Positions 25,076-36,159 of a stretch of DNA of 64,000 nt are shown in pieces. The position numbers and the translations under genes were made by a program. Each line of letters opens with the position of its first letter. Within the stretch, counting starts at the first letter, position 1. The notes under the pieces were generated by a model. That model did not search any database, had not been told where the DNA came from, and worked only from the letters and a program-made list of their open reading frames with translations. Source of the DNA: Poa pratensis (lineage: Eukaryota; Streptophyta; Magnoliopsida; Poales; Poaceae); assembly GCA_947311845.1 (NCBI GenBank), contig CAMZMU010000069.1, positions 8,239,875 to 8,303,874 on the forward strand, written 5' to 3'.

Positions 25076-26417
25076 GAAAATTGTTTGTTCATTATGTATT
25101 GTTTGATGTGTTAGAAACTCCGGAGGGAAACGAGGACTGTTGCAGCTGCTGTTGTTCTGCTTGTTGCCAAGGCAAGTGGCACACCCCCATGAAGTTTTCC
25201 TAAGTATTTTATATGCATTACTTAGTGTATTTCTTATATGCATGTGTTGGATAGTATTATAGCTATATGCTAAACCCACCATACCTTTACTCTAGTTGTG
25301 TCTAGAATCCCTTTTGATAACTTAGTAGATTATTGGATGCTATGCAAATGTGTTTTCTTTAAAGCTAAATTCTACTAAGTAATTTATCACCTGGGTGGAC
25401 TTGGTTATGAAAAGATGATGGAAAGGTTGAGTGTCATCTCTTAGGGGTGACCTCTAAGGGATGGTCACTTGTGGTTGCCACCCAGGGTATTAAGGGGCCA
25501 AGGTTTTCTCTAAGTGAAGTTGCTTACCGTGCAGCCATTAGTCATATGGGCTCTGGCTAGATGGATTAAGTTGCGTGGACTCGTCCCGACTTGACAGGTG
25601 GTGGTAGAATGGTTAGAATGGGAGCGCGTCAAGTCGGTATGGGATGGGAAAATGCTTCTGAAAAGTCTCGTCTCAACTCTCTCCTTTTCCTTAGCACAAA
25701 TTGAGTGCTTGAGGATAGTTTGGGTTTGTTGGGTCTAATGGTGAAAGTGCACAACCTCTGCAGAGTTTAAAAACTAAGTACTTAGCCGTGTCCCCGGTTA
25801 CGGACAATTTGAGCAGCTGATCAAGGATTCAACGGAGGCTTCATCATTCAAATTTCGAAATTAAAACTTGATGGTGAACAAGGGTAGTTAATACAATGGT
25901 TTTCAAGCCATCTTGTCTCAAAATTTTGAAGGAAAAGTTTTACAAAGTGTTAGGCAAAATTGGCTTTTATGCAAATCAGCCTTCAAACTCCACCAGCCAA
26001 ATATGCATATAGGTTATAGAGTTATTCCTATATGAGTCCACATAGTGTCACTTGCCAGGATCATTTTTAATGATTCTGACCCACTCTGTTGCAAATATTA
26101 CTTTGTTGCAGACTTTTCTGACGATGAGTAAGGTCACGTTTGGGTTTCGAGTCTGCAACCAACATGTTTTCGCCTGTGGCGCATCATGAAGAATGGAGGC
26201 TCATTGAAGATTTATTCCGCTGCTTTTTTGTTTTGAGCTAGCTATAAGCTATGCAAAGATGTATCGAACTATTTATTTTCCAAGTCTGGATCATTCGTGT
26301 AATAATTGATACAATGTTGTGATATTCATCTTAAACTGTGTGTGCAAATGAAACGATCCAGGGGTTTGCACTATACACAGGTACCTTGCCATTTTCTAAG
26401 TGCAGGTACACTACAGA

Positions 26418-26429
26418 TGGTATCAGAGC
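26418..26429 (+). other. Primer binding site, initiator methionine tRNA type
   Basis: TGGTATCAGAGC starts two bases after the LTR end, the standard initiator-Met tRNA site of chromoviruses. Confidence 0.85.
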
Positions 26430-26604
26430 ATAGTGTTGCCTGTAGGATCGAAACCCTAGGTTTGGTTAGAAATAAGTTGGCCAAAAACTTAATTTATTTA
26501 CTAAGTATAAAAGCTTCTATGATATATTCTTGCTTTTTCTTCTAAGTACTCGTAATTCTTTACTTATGCATTTATCTCATACTTGTTTCTTCCTAAACTA
26601 AAGG

Positions 26605-27398
26605 ATGACGAAGAGGTTCGAGTACATTGACGAGGAGGACTACCCGGTGACCCGCTTCGGCAGCATCATGTTCGACATCCTCAAGCACCTGAAGCTACCT
26701 ACACCCATGATCAAGGGATGCATTTGAAGAAGTTCAAAAGAGAAGGCCTTTGGGGAATCAGGGTGGTTCAACAAGGACGTGAAGGCGAAGCACCCATTGA
26801 GTACAGAGTAATGGGAGTCTCCATGGAGAGAGGAATCGACATCATCATGCAACACGTGATAGCTTGCCTTTGTGGACGCTACTCCAATGAATTGGAGGGG
26901 CACTACTCCTTCCCTTTTGGAAGGCGTGACGATGAAGGATCACCCTTCTGCTATGGCACCGAGAACATGGGCAAAGATGAGTTCGTGAGCGACTATTTCC
27001 AAGGCTTGGAACTCTTAGTCCATGATCTTTACTTTGATACCAGTGAGGAACTCCACAAGAATGATGAGCTTTGCGCCCAAGTCCAAGTGAATGATGAGAA
27101 GATAAAAGAGCAAGAAGAGAAGACCAAGGAGCTAGAAGAGAAGTTCAAGGCCCAAGAGAAGAAATTCATAAGTCAAGAGAAGAGAGTCAAGCAAAGAAAC
27201 AAGCAAATAAGGGACTTGAAGGAAGAACTCTCCACCAATGATGTGGAGCTTGAAGCTGATTGTGACTTGATCAAGCGACTTCGTGCTGAGAAGAAGGAAC
27301 TCCAAGAGAGAAACGCAGAATTGGAGAAGGAAGTGAAGGATCTCAGAAGCGTGCTATTCAGGAAGGCTTTGAAATCCAAGAATTTGAAGAAGAAGTAG
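26605..27398 (+). pseudogene. Extra ORF upstream of Tekay gag, coiled-coil protein
   Basis: The first ATG after the primer site opens a frame beginning MTKRFEYIDEEDYPVTRFG. The frame changes by one base near 26716, then continues open to a stop at 27396-27398, about 264 codons in all. The N-terminal half is globular-looking (GIRVVQQGREGEAPIEYRVM, IIMQHVIACLCGRYSNELEG, YSFPFGRRDDEGSPFCYG). The C-terminal half from about 27090 is a strongly predicted coiled coil of Lys/Glu heptads (EEKTKELEEKFKAQEKKF, LIKRLRAEKKELQERN). Chromoviruses normally start with gag, so this is an added gene. Start codons of gag and this ORF are about 270 bp apart after its stop. I do not recognise a family. Coding nature is supported by near-continuous frame and codon use. 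Confidence 0.7.
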
Positions 27399-27666
27399 AT
27401 GAAGGCGCCATGATTGAGGACTAGGATAGTTAGTGAGACTACCATTTTACCTTACGCCTTTTAAATTTTCGAATTTTAGTTTGGAACTACCAACTTGTGG
27501 TAGGACAATACCTAGTACCCTTTGATGTTTGTTCGAATTGAAGAGAAATTTGGAGTTGAAGTTTTGCTTGATGTGTTGTTTGATTGCTTTCTATGTGATG
27601 CTTGTATGGGTAGAATTATTTCTCATAGACCTGTCTATCTTTTACTCACCTATGCTAAAACCACAG
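27399..27666 (+). other. Spacer between the extra ORF and gag
   Basis: AT-rich, no gene. It may act as an intron or leader for gag; a polypyrimidine stretch lies near 27630-27650. Confidence 0.35.
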
Positions 27667-29298
27667 ATGCCTCCCCGTCGTGACAACACAACAACCAACA
27701 ACAACAACAACAACGAAGCTATGATGCAACAGATGATGGCAGCCCAGACTCAGCTGATGACCATGATGGCAAATTCATGGCAAATCAACATGGACCACCA
27801 CCACCACCTCCTCCCCAAGTGGACAGACTTGCCAGGTTCCTTAGGCTTAGGCCAAACAAGTTCTCAACTACAACTGACCCAATTGTGGCTGATGACTGGC
27901 TGCGTTCTGTGCAAAAGGATCTGGTGACAGCTGAATGTGAAGATGCTGAGAAAATTAGGTTCACCGCACATCTGCTTGAAGGACCTGCAGCCCAATGGTG
28001 GGAAACTTATCAGATTACTCACCCATTGGACACTTTGACTTGGGAGGAATTCAAGGAAGGATTTCGTAATGCTCATATCTCCACAGGCATTATGAATCTG
28101 AAACAGGAAGAGTTCCGCAATCTGCGTCAGGGGAACAGAAGTCTTAAGGAGTACATGGATGACTTTCATGCCTTGTCTCGATATGCTCCAGAGGACGTTG
28201 ACACAGATGTAAAGAGGAAGGCTAAATTTCTCAAGGGGCTAAGTGATGAGCTGAAGATACCTTTGACTGTGGCCTATGCTCCAACTTATCAGACACTTCT
28301 TGATCAGGCAATCACCCTTGAGGATAGCATGAAGAAAGCTGAAAACAGGAAGAGGAAGATGAATTCAAACAAGCACCACTCTGAACCCTCATTTAAGAAG
28401 CACTTTGTTCATGATGGGAACCATGGTCATAAACATGGGAACCACAATGGGGGCAACTTTCACAAACCCCATGCTCACAATCACAATGGAGGATTCAAGG
28501 GAAACAATGGAGGATCAAATGGAGGACACAGGGGAAATGGACATGCTGGACATAACCATAACAATGGACAGCATCGCCCAAATTCTGAACCCAAGAAAGA
28601 TCTCAGCCAGGTGCTCTGCTACAAGTGCAACAACAAGGGACATTATGCTAATGAATGCCCTGAGAAGAGAGTGGACACTCCTAGCAAGCCCAATCCTTTC
28701 AACAAGGGACATGTGAACCACATCAATGTTGAAGAAGTCTATGATGAACCTGATGCTGTGATTGGAACGTTCCTAATCAACTCCTGTCCAGCATTAGTTT
28801 TATTTGATACTGGAGCATCGCATTCATTCATATCAAGAGCATTTGTTAACAAACATGGGTTAACTGTCGAAAACATGGGGTGCCCAATTAGAGTCAGTTC
28901 TCCAGGAGGAGAAATGTTAGTATCATCTGGTTGTAGAAACCTTAACCTTGAGATTGGAAAACATCAGTTTCCAGCAAACCTCCTAATCCTAGAAACCCAA
29001 GGACTAGATGTCATTCTAGGGATGGATTGGATGACCCATTTTGAAGGGATCATAGACTGTGCAAATAGAGCAATCACCCTCACCACCCAGAAAAGAAGAC
29101 GATCAGATTCAAGTCAAAGTTTGAAATGAAGAAGTTTAAGGTTAATTCTCTTAAGGGGGTTAGCCTCGGGGATGTGCTCATAGTAAGGGAATACCCAGAT
29201 GTGTTTCCTGAAGAACTGCCAGGAATGCCACCCGATAGAGATGTCGAGTTTCTCATTGAGCTTAAACCAGGCATAGGACCAATAGCCAAAAGACCATA
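27667..29298 (+). pseudogene. Tekay gag, protease and start of RT, broken
   Basis: Gag starts MPPRRDNTTT, with an Asn/Gln-rich leader, and the frame changes near 27776. The capsid core follows (RFLRLRPNKFSTTTDPIVAD, AAQWWETYQI, FRNAHISTGIMNLKQEEFRN, SLKEYMDDFHALSRYAPE). A His/Asn/Gly-rich linker (28380-28580) precedes the zinc knuckle CYKCNNKGHYANEC at 28617-28658. The protease has LFDTGASHSFIS, with Asp at 28806-28808, and GLDVILGMDWM. The frame changes near 29085, after which RT begins (EYPDVFPEELPGMPPDRDVE). The CACTA element cuts the gene at 29298; the next codons continue after 36159. Confidence 0.9.
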
Positions 29299-29321
29299 CA
29301 CTAGTAGGAAAAGCCAATTCT

Positions 29322-29660
29322 ATGGAAGCTTATTCTGTGGCGCACCTTATAGCCGTGCGCCACAGAATAAGCTTCTGTGGCGCACCTATAAAGATGCGCC
29401 ACAGAATAAGCTTATTCTGTGGCGCATTACTTATTGGTGCGCCACAGAATCATCTTATTCTGTGGCGCAGCTATGCCCATGGGCCACAGAATAGGAGCGG
29501 GCCCCACACCCACGGAAGGGTCAGTCACTTTGGGCTTTATTCTGTGGCGCAGCCATGCCCATGCCACAGAATAAGCTTATTCTATGGCGCACGAGGGTGC
29601 ATGCACCACAGAATACGCGTATTCTGTAGCGCACTAGATAGGTGCGCCACAGAATTGTTT
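29322..29660. repeat. CACTA left subterminal repeats
   Basis: About a dozen copies of TTCTGTGGCGCA and its reverse TGCGCCACAGAA, mostly as palindromic pairs with short spacers. These are the likely binding sites for the element's DNA-binding protein. Confidence 0.85.
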
Positions 29661-31565
29661 CGCCCCCACTTACATGCGGGCCCGCCCCCGCGCCCTCTCT
29701 TCTTCCCCAAATTTCCCCAACGCGCTCAACAGCAACCGTCGGCGACCTGCGAACTCCCCTGCGCCCCGCCGCTGGCGAACTCCCTGCGCCGCCCCAACTC
29801 GTACAACCCTGCGCCGCCCAACCCTACGCCGCCCCAACTCCGTCCACTGCCCCTGCTTCTCTCCTCTGACGTGCGCCGCCCCAACTCCGTCCCCTGCTGT
29901 TGCTTCTCTCCTCCGCCGCCGGCGAACTCCCCTGCGCCGCCCCAACAAGGTGAGGTTCTCCCTCTTCCTGCTGCTTCTTCTCTCCTCCGATTCATGGTGA
30001 TTAGGGTAGGGTTCCTTTGTTCCGGTTCTGGTTCATAGTCAAAATTCTTCACTGGTACTAGTCAAAATATCACAACGTGAGCACTTCTTAATTGAGCATG
30101 TTTGATGGTTTCTTGTTGATTTCCCATTGGTTTTTTCTGTTCAAAGAAAATTTCACAGACAATTGTGTTTAGCTAGCGCAATTCAAGTGATCATGAACAG
30201 CTAGGTTGCTTTGGCAGTTGGCAACTAAAATTAGAGGTGGTGAGGTAGTGGTGGTGCAGCTAGCCGCAGATGCATATGTCGTCCCTAGCTAGTGTCCAGT
30301 GGCCACACACCCCAACAGAAAAATCAAAAATACATGCAATTATTATTGTTATTCTAAAAGTATTTGCATCCCCACTACCAAAATGTTTGTTTCTGAACTG
30401 TCCATCGATCACCTGCCCTTTTAATTGCAGTGCTTAATAGTAACACTCACTTGCTTTTTAAGCTAGACAGAAAATTCCTATCATTGATGCAAATGGCACA
30501 TCGATCTACATTGTGATTAGTTAGGAGTCGCACTAGTTATGTATTCTTCAGTGGTTCATTTCGATCTAACCTAGAGAGAAAAGGGAAAAAAAATGACACA
30601 TAAGAGTACTATACACCGACATGTGTAGTTGCCTTTGGTGGGGTAGCAGTCGAGTCAGCTAACTGAACCGTCGTGCATATAGTGCCTAGTGGTGTCATTG
30701 ATGAATTTGTAACGAAACTCGACTAGAGGGACATGTAGACATGTAGTTCCTGCAAGCTGCAACTACATAAAGACAAATTAAGACTATTTGTCTAATTTAT
30801 ATGGAAACTGGACCAAACACGAGATTCAAAATATCTAGCTAAACTAGTTCTAAATCATTGTCAAACGCATAGACACTCTACATGGCCGACCTAGCATGAA
30901 ACACAGACAAAGCACATCCCCACCCCACTCTAATGCATTCCATGTCGTTTAATCCAGGGTGCTATACAACAAATATAGGATGAAGTTTTTTTTTTCAAAG
31001 AGTCATATAGTGCTGCTGCTGTTAGGTTAGTTTTACTTGTATTTTTGAAATGCATTTCATTTGTAAACTAATATATTGTTTTTCCGTATGCAGGAAGTTG
31101 GGAAGAAGCACTGCTTTCTTTCAGGTGAGATGTGGGATGTGGCGATGCCGGCCGGAGATGCCGGCCGGACATGTGGAATTTTTTTTTGGAGATGTGGATG
31201 TGGTTCCGACCATCGTGTCGTGGAGTTGGGTGTTTGTGCTTGTACTCCGACCATCGTGTCGTGGAGATGCCGGCCGGAGATGTGTTTTTTTTTTGTGAAA
31301 TATATGCAGGTACCCCGAGACCCTTGAGATTGCCGGAACGTCGATTAACTTCCGTTCCGGCAAATTCGGGTACTCCATATGTCCCTTTTTAGCAAAGGTC
31401 ATGCCGAATTTTTTCGTGAAATTTGGCATGACTTTGCTAAAAATAGGACATATGGGGTATTGCGACTAATGCATGGGCCGGGGTATCTTAGTACTTAGTT
31501 AGGTGATTTTTTTTCTCTTATATTTGTCATACTAACTTTTTGCTTCTTTTTAATGCAGTTCAAAC
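29661..31565 (+). promoter_or_regulatory. CACTA gene 5' region: GC-rich leader and probable introns
   Basis: 29670-29949 is GC-rich and repetitive (units with CGCCGCCCCAACTCC) and ends in a splice donor AAG/GTGAGG at 29950. It is probably a non-coding first exon. A long AT-rich stretch follows with acceptor-like sites at about 31093 (TATGCAG) and 31558 (AATGCAG). The gene's ATG lies 7 bp after the last one. The two-frame GC-rich ORFs at 29322-30052 are not credible proteins. Confidence 0.5.
31371..31459. repeat. Inverted repeat (hairpin) in the CACTA leader
   Basis: A left arm from TACTCCATATGTCCC (31371) and a right arm ending AGGACATATGGGGTA (31459) are near-perfect reverse complements of about 40 bp with a loop of a few bases. 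A transcript would form a long stable stem. Confidence 0.8.
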
Positions 31566-34500
31566 ATGTCGGGCGACGCTTCTAAGCGCATGAGCATCGA
31601 AGAGCAAGCAAGAGTACAGAACATGGACTTTTGGCCCGACGATATGAGGGACGAAGCCGCGGTCACTAGTGGCGACGAGGCTGAGGAGCATCAACGGGAG
31701 GTCCGGGATCCCGACCCCGAGTACCACGAAGAAGGTGGTGAGGATGACACCTCAGGAGATGGTGGCGACCACACGACCACTGGCGATGACCGCACCGATG
31801 GCGGCGACCACACGGAACCCGGCGACAGCAACCCGGCCGCTAAGAAGAAGAAGAAGCGGAGGGCAAGGACTAAACCGCGTAAAGTGCAGTCGGTGGACAA
31901 TGTCACGGACGTGATCACGGAGGTCAGTCCAAGTGGCATGCCGTTGGAGCCTAAGCACGTTGCACGAGGGTACAGCATGCAACTAGGGTGCATCCTCCGA
32001 GAAGGCGTGTCGATCAACACGTCTGACATTAGAAGCGAAGAGAATGCGGCTTTGCTCGAACACCTGCTCAGGAGGGTTCACCAACGATACACCTTCCCGA
32101 ACCCTAAACCCAAAAATGTGGATAATTACGCCACCACGAAGATGAGCACCGCCTTGAGCAGCTGGAAATGCCGGGTGAAGGCGAAGATTCATAATAAGAA
32201 GAGCTGGGAGGAGATTAGTACAGGCGAGCCTCACATCACCTTAGAAGAGTTCGAGGTATTTAAGGACTTTTTAAATTCTGAGGTGTGTACAAGATGGACC
32301 GAGTGGGGGAAGGAAATGCGGAAGAGGAACTTAGGTAACCACCGTTTGGGAAGCGGCGGTTACAAATCCAAACAACCCACTTGGGACAAGGAGGACGCAG
32401 AAATAAGAAAACGTGGGCTGGACAACCCATGGGATAAATTCACAGACGAGCAGACCAGGAACTTTGTCCGGTCCCGCTACTATCTCAACTGGGAAACTGG
32501 GGAGTTCGTTACCGATCACGACGATGTGAAGCAATTCCAGCAAAATCTGGTAAGTGAATTTAAATACCACAGATATCTCAAAGTCCATTGCGTTGATCTC
32601 AAATTTCTAAGTGTGTTCACCTTTGTGTGCAGGAGGACGAGTTGAAGGCTGAGGCTGAGGCCGGCCAGTCGTCGTCCCAGGGTGAGAGGGAAGTGTGGGA
32701 CACTACTTTCAACCGGGCGATGAACGTTGCAAAGGGAAGGGACAAGTTGGCGCCGCCGACATCAGCTGGCCGTGTGTCAGGCTATGGTACGAGCGTGAAG
32801 TTCACGGAGTACTACAGCTCGGACGGCGCCGGCGAGAAGAAAAAGAGGAAGAGGACGTCCAAGAACGAGGATAGAGCCGAGGTTGAGCGGCTGAAGGCGG
32901 AGCTGGAGGAGCTGAAGAAGAACACCGTGGACAAGCAGGAGGTGCAAAAGCTAGTCCGAGAAGGCATCCACCAGATCATGCCCCCGCAGATAGTGGAGGG
33001 GTTCGCTGCCTGGATGGCGGGAGGTCAACAGGGGCCGATACACGTGCCCAGCTTCTCCGGCAGCAACTCCACCATGAACCGGTCGCCGAGCGACATCATC
33101 GTGACCCCGCCGCCCATGGCCCCTTTGGTCACACCGGCGCTGCCTACCGCACCGGGACGCGAGAAGAAAACTCCGGCCACCGCCGCTGGCACCGGCGCCC
33201 GTGTCTCGACGGAAGCCGAGCTGGACGTCGTCACCAAGGTTACTAATTAATTAGTCTGCGTCGTCTTCTGTATAACTATGTCCTTCTGTATAACTATGTC
33301 TGCTTCGATCGATGACTGTATTAATCACACAAATGCATATGTTGCTTAATTTCATTATAGGAAACGCCTTGCATGCTCCTGCATAGGGTAGGCGACGAGT
33401 TGAAGGAAGTTGCTACGGGCCTTATCCTAAAAACAGGCAGCGAACTAATGCACCACGCTCCAGTGGACAAGGGTTTTATGAAGGTCAAGGTAGTCACGGT
33501 GCCGAAAGTGTATCACAACATGGACCCCCCCGTTCAACCTCAAGGAGCCGATGAACACGTGGTCCTTGGAAAGTGCCCCGAATGGGTCTCGCTATGGCCG
33601 AAGACCCAGATTCGTCTTGGGGGGGGTATTATTGATGAGGGCCCAAGACGCAACACCGGCGCCACCTCAAAGTTCCGGCGGGACGCTCCGATCCGTCCCC
33701 CGAAGAAGCCTGCAGCCGTCGCCACCACCACCAACCGCCAGAAGCAACTGTTGGTAGGCTCTCAACCACAACCGGTGCAATTGGGCTCCGAACCACAACC
33801 GGTGCAATTAGCAGGCAACGCCTCTGCACCTCAACGTATTGGTGGCAACGACGACGACGACGACGATGATATCGACGTCGGTGGCTTCCTCAACACTGGC
33901 GCCGAAGACGCCGACGGATTCATGCGTCCTGTGGATCTCGAACCACCCTTCCGTGCCCACGCCGATCAACCTGCTCGTCTCAATGCAGTCACGCAGCGCC
34001 TGGACTTCCAGGGTTTATCTCAAGAGACACCTCCAGCAGCCGGCGTTGCAGCTCAAGACAAACCGGCTACCGGCGTTTTCTCCCCTGGCACGATTGCGAA
34101 ATCGGTTGCAGAGGGGCTTCGTGGGCAGCCATGGAACAATAAGCCCAGGAGGCCCCCCAAGAAGATGCCAAAGGGCGCCTCTGCGAGCCAGCCACCTAAG
34201 ATGCCAAAGGGATCAAAGGGCGCCTCTGCGAGCCAGCCAACTCCTATGATTATCCAGGGTCGTGAAGACACCATACCACCCCCTCCGGACAAATCGGCGC
34301 ACATGGTTCATGAAGCTGGAAAACCGATAGTGCCTCCGGAGATGATCCACCTCGCAACTCCATCAATGATCTCTTTGAGCGATTCTATCTCTATGCTAGA
34401 GGGCTTTCTTCTAAAAGACAGGGATCCAAATTACCCGGCGTTCACTGTCCAAGTGCCAAAGGAAGAAGGCGGGTTGGTGGTCGTCGGTGAACACCCCGCG

Positions 34501-35583
34501 GATCTGTTCTTAGTAGCATACGAGGACGTGTTCAATCTATTTAACCAGCAGCGGCTCAACTATAACTTGGTCCGCCTATACGCGCTCAATGAGGCCATGA
34601 CTATCCACAGAGATAATCTCTCGCACGTCGCGGTAGCGGATCCCTACTACATGCGTGACAGCCAGCTGGTGCAAGGATCTGTGACACGGACCAGCGCAGT
34701 TGAGTACCTCGAGAGGTTCATGTTGCAAAACCAGCAAAAGAATTGCCTTCTTGTGCCTTTCTTTCCCGAGTAAGTACACATCCGCTCGCCGCCGTATCTT
34801 GTGCCTTTCCGAGTTCAATGCATGCATGTTTCTGATCATCATCTCATTTAAATTGTGTTGAGCAGGGACAAGTACTGCGTCCTCATCATCCTACACCCGA
34901 GCCATTACCATGCCACTTATTTTGACTCAGGTAGTAGTACTACGAAAAGGTATGCCAACATAATTGCTGTCCTCAATCAAGCTCTTCACGGCTACCACCA
35001 AAAGGGAGGCGTCTTCGAAAGCACCGTGCAACCACAATTAATTGATAATAAGTTGCGCCGGTTCAAGCATATCACCGAGTTCTCTTGCCTCAAGGAGCAG
35101 TCGGGCAGCGAGATGGATGCCTTCTACGCCCTCCGTCATATTAACATGATTATCCGAGATGGAGCGCAATGTGGTTTGCCATCTGCTTTACAAACATGGG
35201 TCGAATATGACAGACGCAAGTCCGATATGGATCTTAGAAAAGACTTCCAATGCATCAAGACCAAGTTATCGGAAGTCATCGTCGGAAATGTTATCACAGC
35301 AGGGGGGACCTTCCATTGCTCCCGACGAGGTAGATAGGATGTATTATAAAAGAAAACCTTACACATGCACACATACATACTCTATTTTATCCACTTAGAT
35401 GAATAAATCATGCATGCATACTCTATTGATATTATTAACCAATATATATATCTATCTCCATCTACAGGGTTGCATCAGAGAGAAATCGAAGAACGCCTAA
35501 AGTTGCAGAAGGACAACAGGGCGTGGATGACGAAGAAAGACGGCAAACCATTCCCGGCGCCGCTCGCACCGCTCGCTACATGA
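31566..35583 (+). CDS. CACTA-encoded five-exon gene (Transposase_24-like plus Ulp1-like)
   Basis: Exons by GT-AG sites in correct phase: 31566-32549, 32633-33238, 33361-34769, 34866-35329, 35468-35583. They join to 1193 codons including TGA, with no stop or frameshift. Exon 1 has an acidic N-terminus (about residues 20-90), a basic KKKKKRRARTKPRK nuclear-signal-like cluster, and a Transposase_24-type region (STALSSWKCRVKAKIHNKKS, FLNSEVCTRWTEWGKEMRKR). Exon 2 has a coiled coil (EVERLKAELEELKKN). Exon 3 carries a Pro/Gln-rich linker and a poly-Asp tract. From about residue 900, exons 3-4 resemble the Ulp1 C48 peptidase fold (YCVLIILHPSHYHATYFDSG), but the usual catalytic His and Cys positions hold other residues. 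This is probably the element's DNA-binding accessory protein; the exact role is unproven. Confidence 0.75.
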
Positions 35584-36156
35584 GATCGTCGTGCTCCCGC
35601 TTTTGCTCACCGTCAACGCCGAGATGTAATCTATTCGATCCTAGTGTAGGCGGTGAACACTTCATTTGTAACGTGTGCAACGATCGATTAACTTTTGTAT
35701 ATATCTCAACACTTGTGTAAAACTTCGGCACTTTTGTATCAACTTGTGATGAGACATATATTAGTAATGTGTTTGTTTTGATATATGTATCTGTGAAAAT
35801 ATATCCCTGTTTCTGTTATATCTGTGTAAATATGAAATATACATGTATTTGGTATTATACTGGTATTTGTATTCTGGTAATATACGGGTACAATACGGCA
35901 CAGTAATTCTGTGGCGCACCCAGAACTATTCTGTGGCGCACCCTATTCTGTGGCGCATGGTGAGTGGGGTGCGCCACAGAATAGTTATTCTGTGGCGCAC
36001 CAGGCTGGGTGCGCCACAGAATAGCCACTATTCTGTGGCGCACCTGGTGGTGCGCCACAGAATAGCTTATTTAGTGGCGACTATTCTGTGGCGCACCACC
36101 CATGCGCCACAGAATAGAAAAATGGTGCGCCACAGAATAGCTTTTCTGTACTAGTG
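35584..36156. repeat. CACTA 3' flank and right subterminal repeats
   Basis: 35584-35900 is AT-rich 3' untranslated sequence. From 35908 to 36142 about a dozen TTCTGTGGCGCA motifs occur in both orientations, many as closely spaced palindromic pairs, up to the right terminus at 36156. Confidence 0.8.
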
Positions 36157-36159
36157 ATA

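Larger units (their letters stand above)
22900..26415 (+). repeat. 5' LTR of the Tekay element
   Basis: 3516 bp, starting TGTAACATCCCAATTTCAC and ending GGTACACTACA, bordered by the GCCGA duplication and the primer site. It contains a TATA box (23448), a GC-rich leader, then an AT-rich part from 24560 with a recurring CCTTAGAAA motif. The GC-rich frames at 23235-23823 on both strands are leader sequence and not genes. Confidence 0.93.
29299..36156 (+). mobile_element. Complete CACTA (En/Spm) DNA transposon, non-autonomous type
   Basis: 6858 bp. The left end is CACTAGTAGGAAAAGC; the right end read in reverse is CACTAGTACAGAAAAGC. The 3 bp duplication ATA lies at 29296-29298 and 36157-36159, exact for CACTA elements. 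Both ends carry subterminal arrays of the motif TTCTGTGGCGCA in both orientations. It encodes one long spliced gene and no TNP2 transposase, so movement would need a transposase from elsewhere. It interrupts the Tekay RT after the codons for a conserved Arg-Pro-Tyr block. Confidence 0.95.

Noticed and set aside
29322..29660. Regular short repeats that might suggest a CRISPR-like array
   Set aside because: The motifs alternate in orientation, the spacers are short and unequal, and they sit at a CACTA terminus in plant DNA.
29322..30052. 238-codon Cys/His/Pro-rich frame at the CACTA left end
   Set aside because: It translates the subterminal repeats and GC-rich leader; apparent Cys/His repeats come from TTCTGTGGCGCA.
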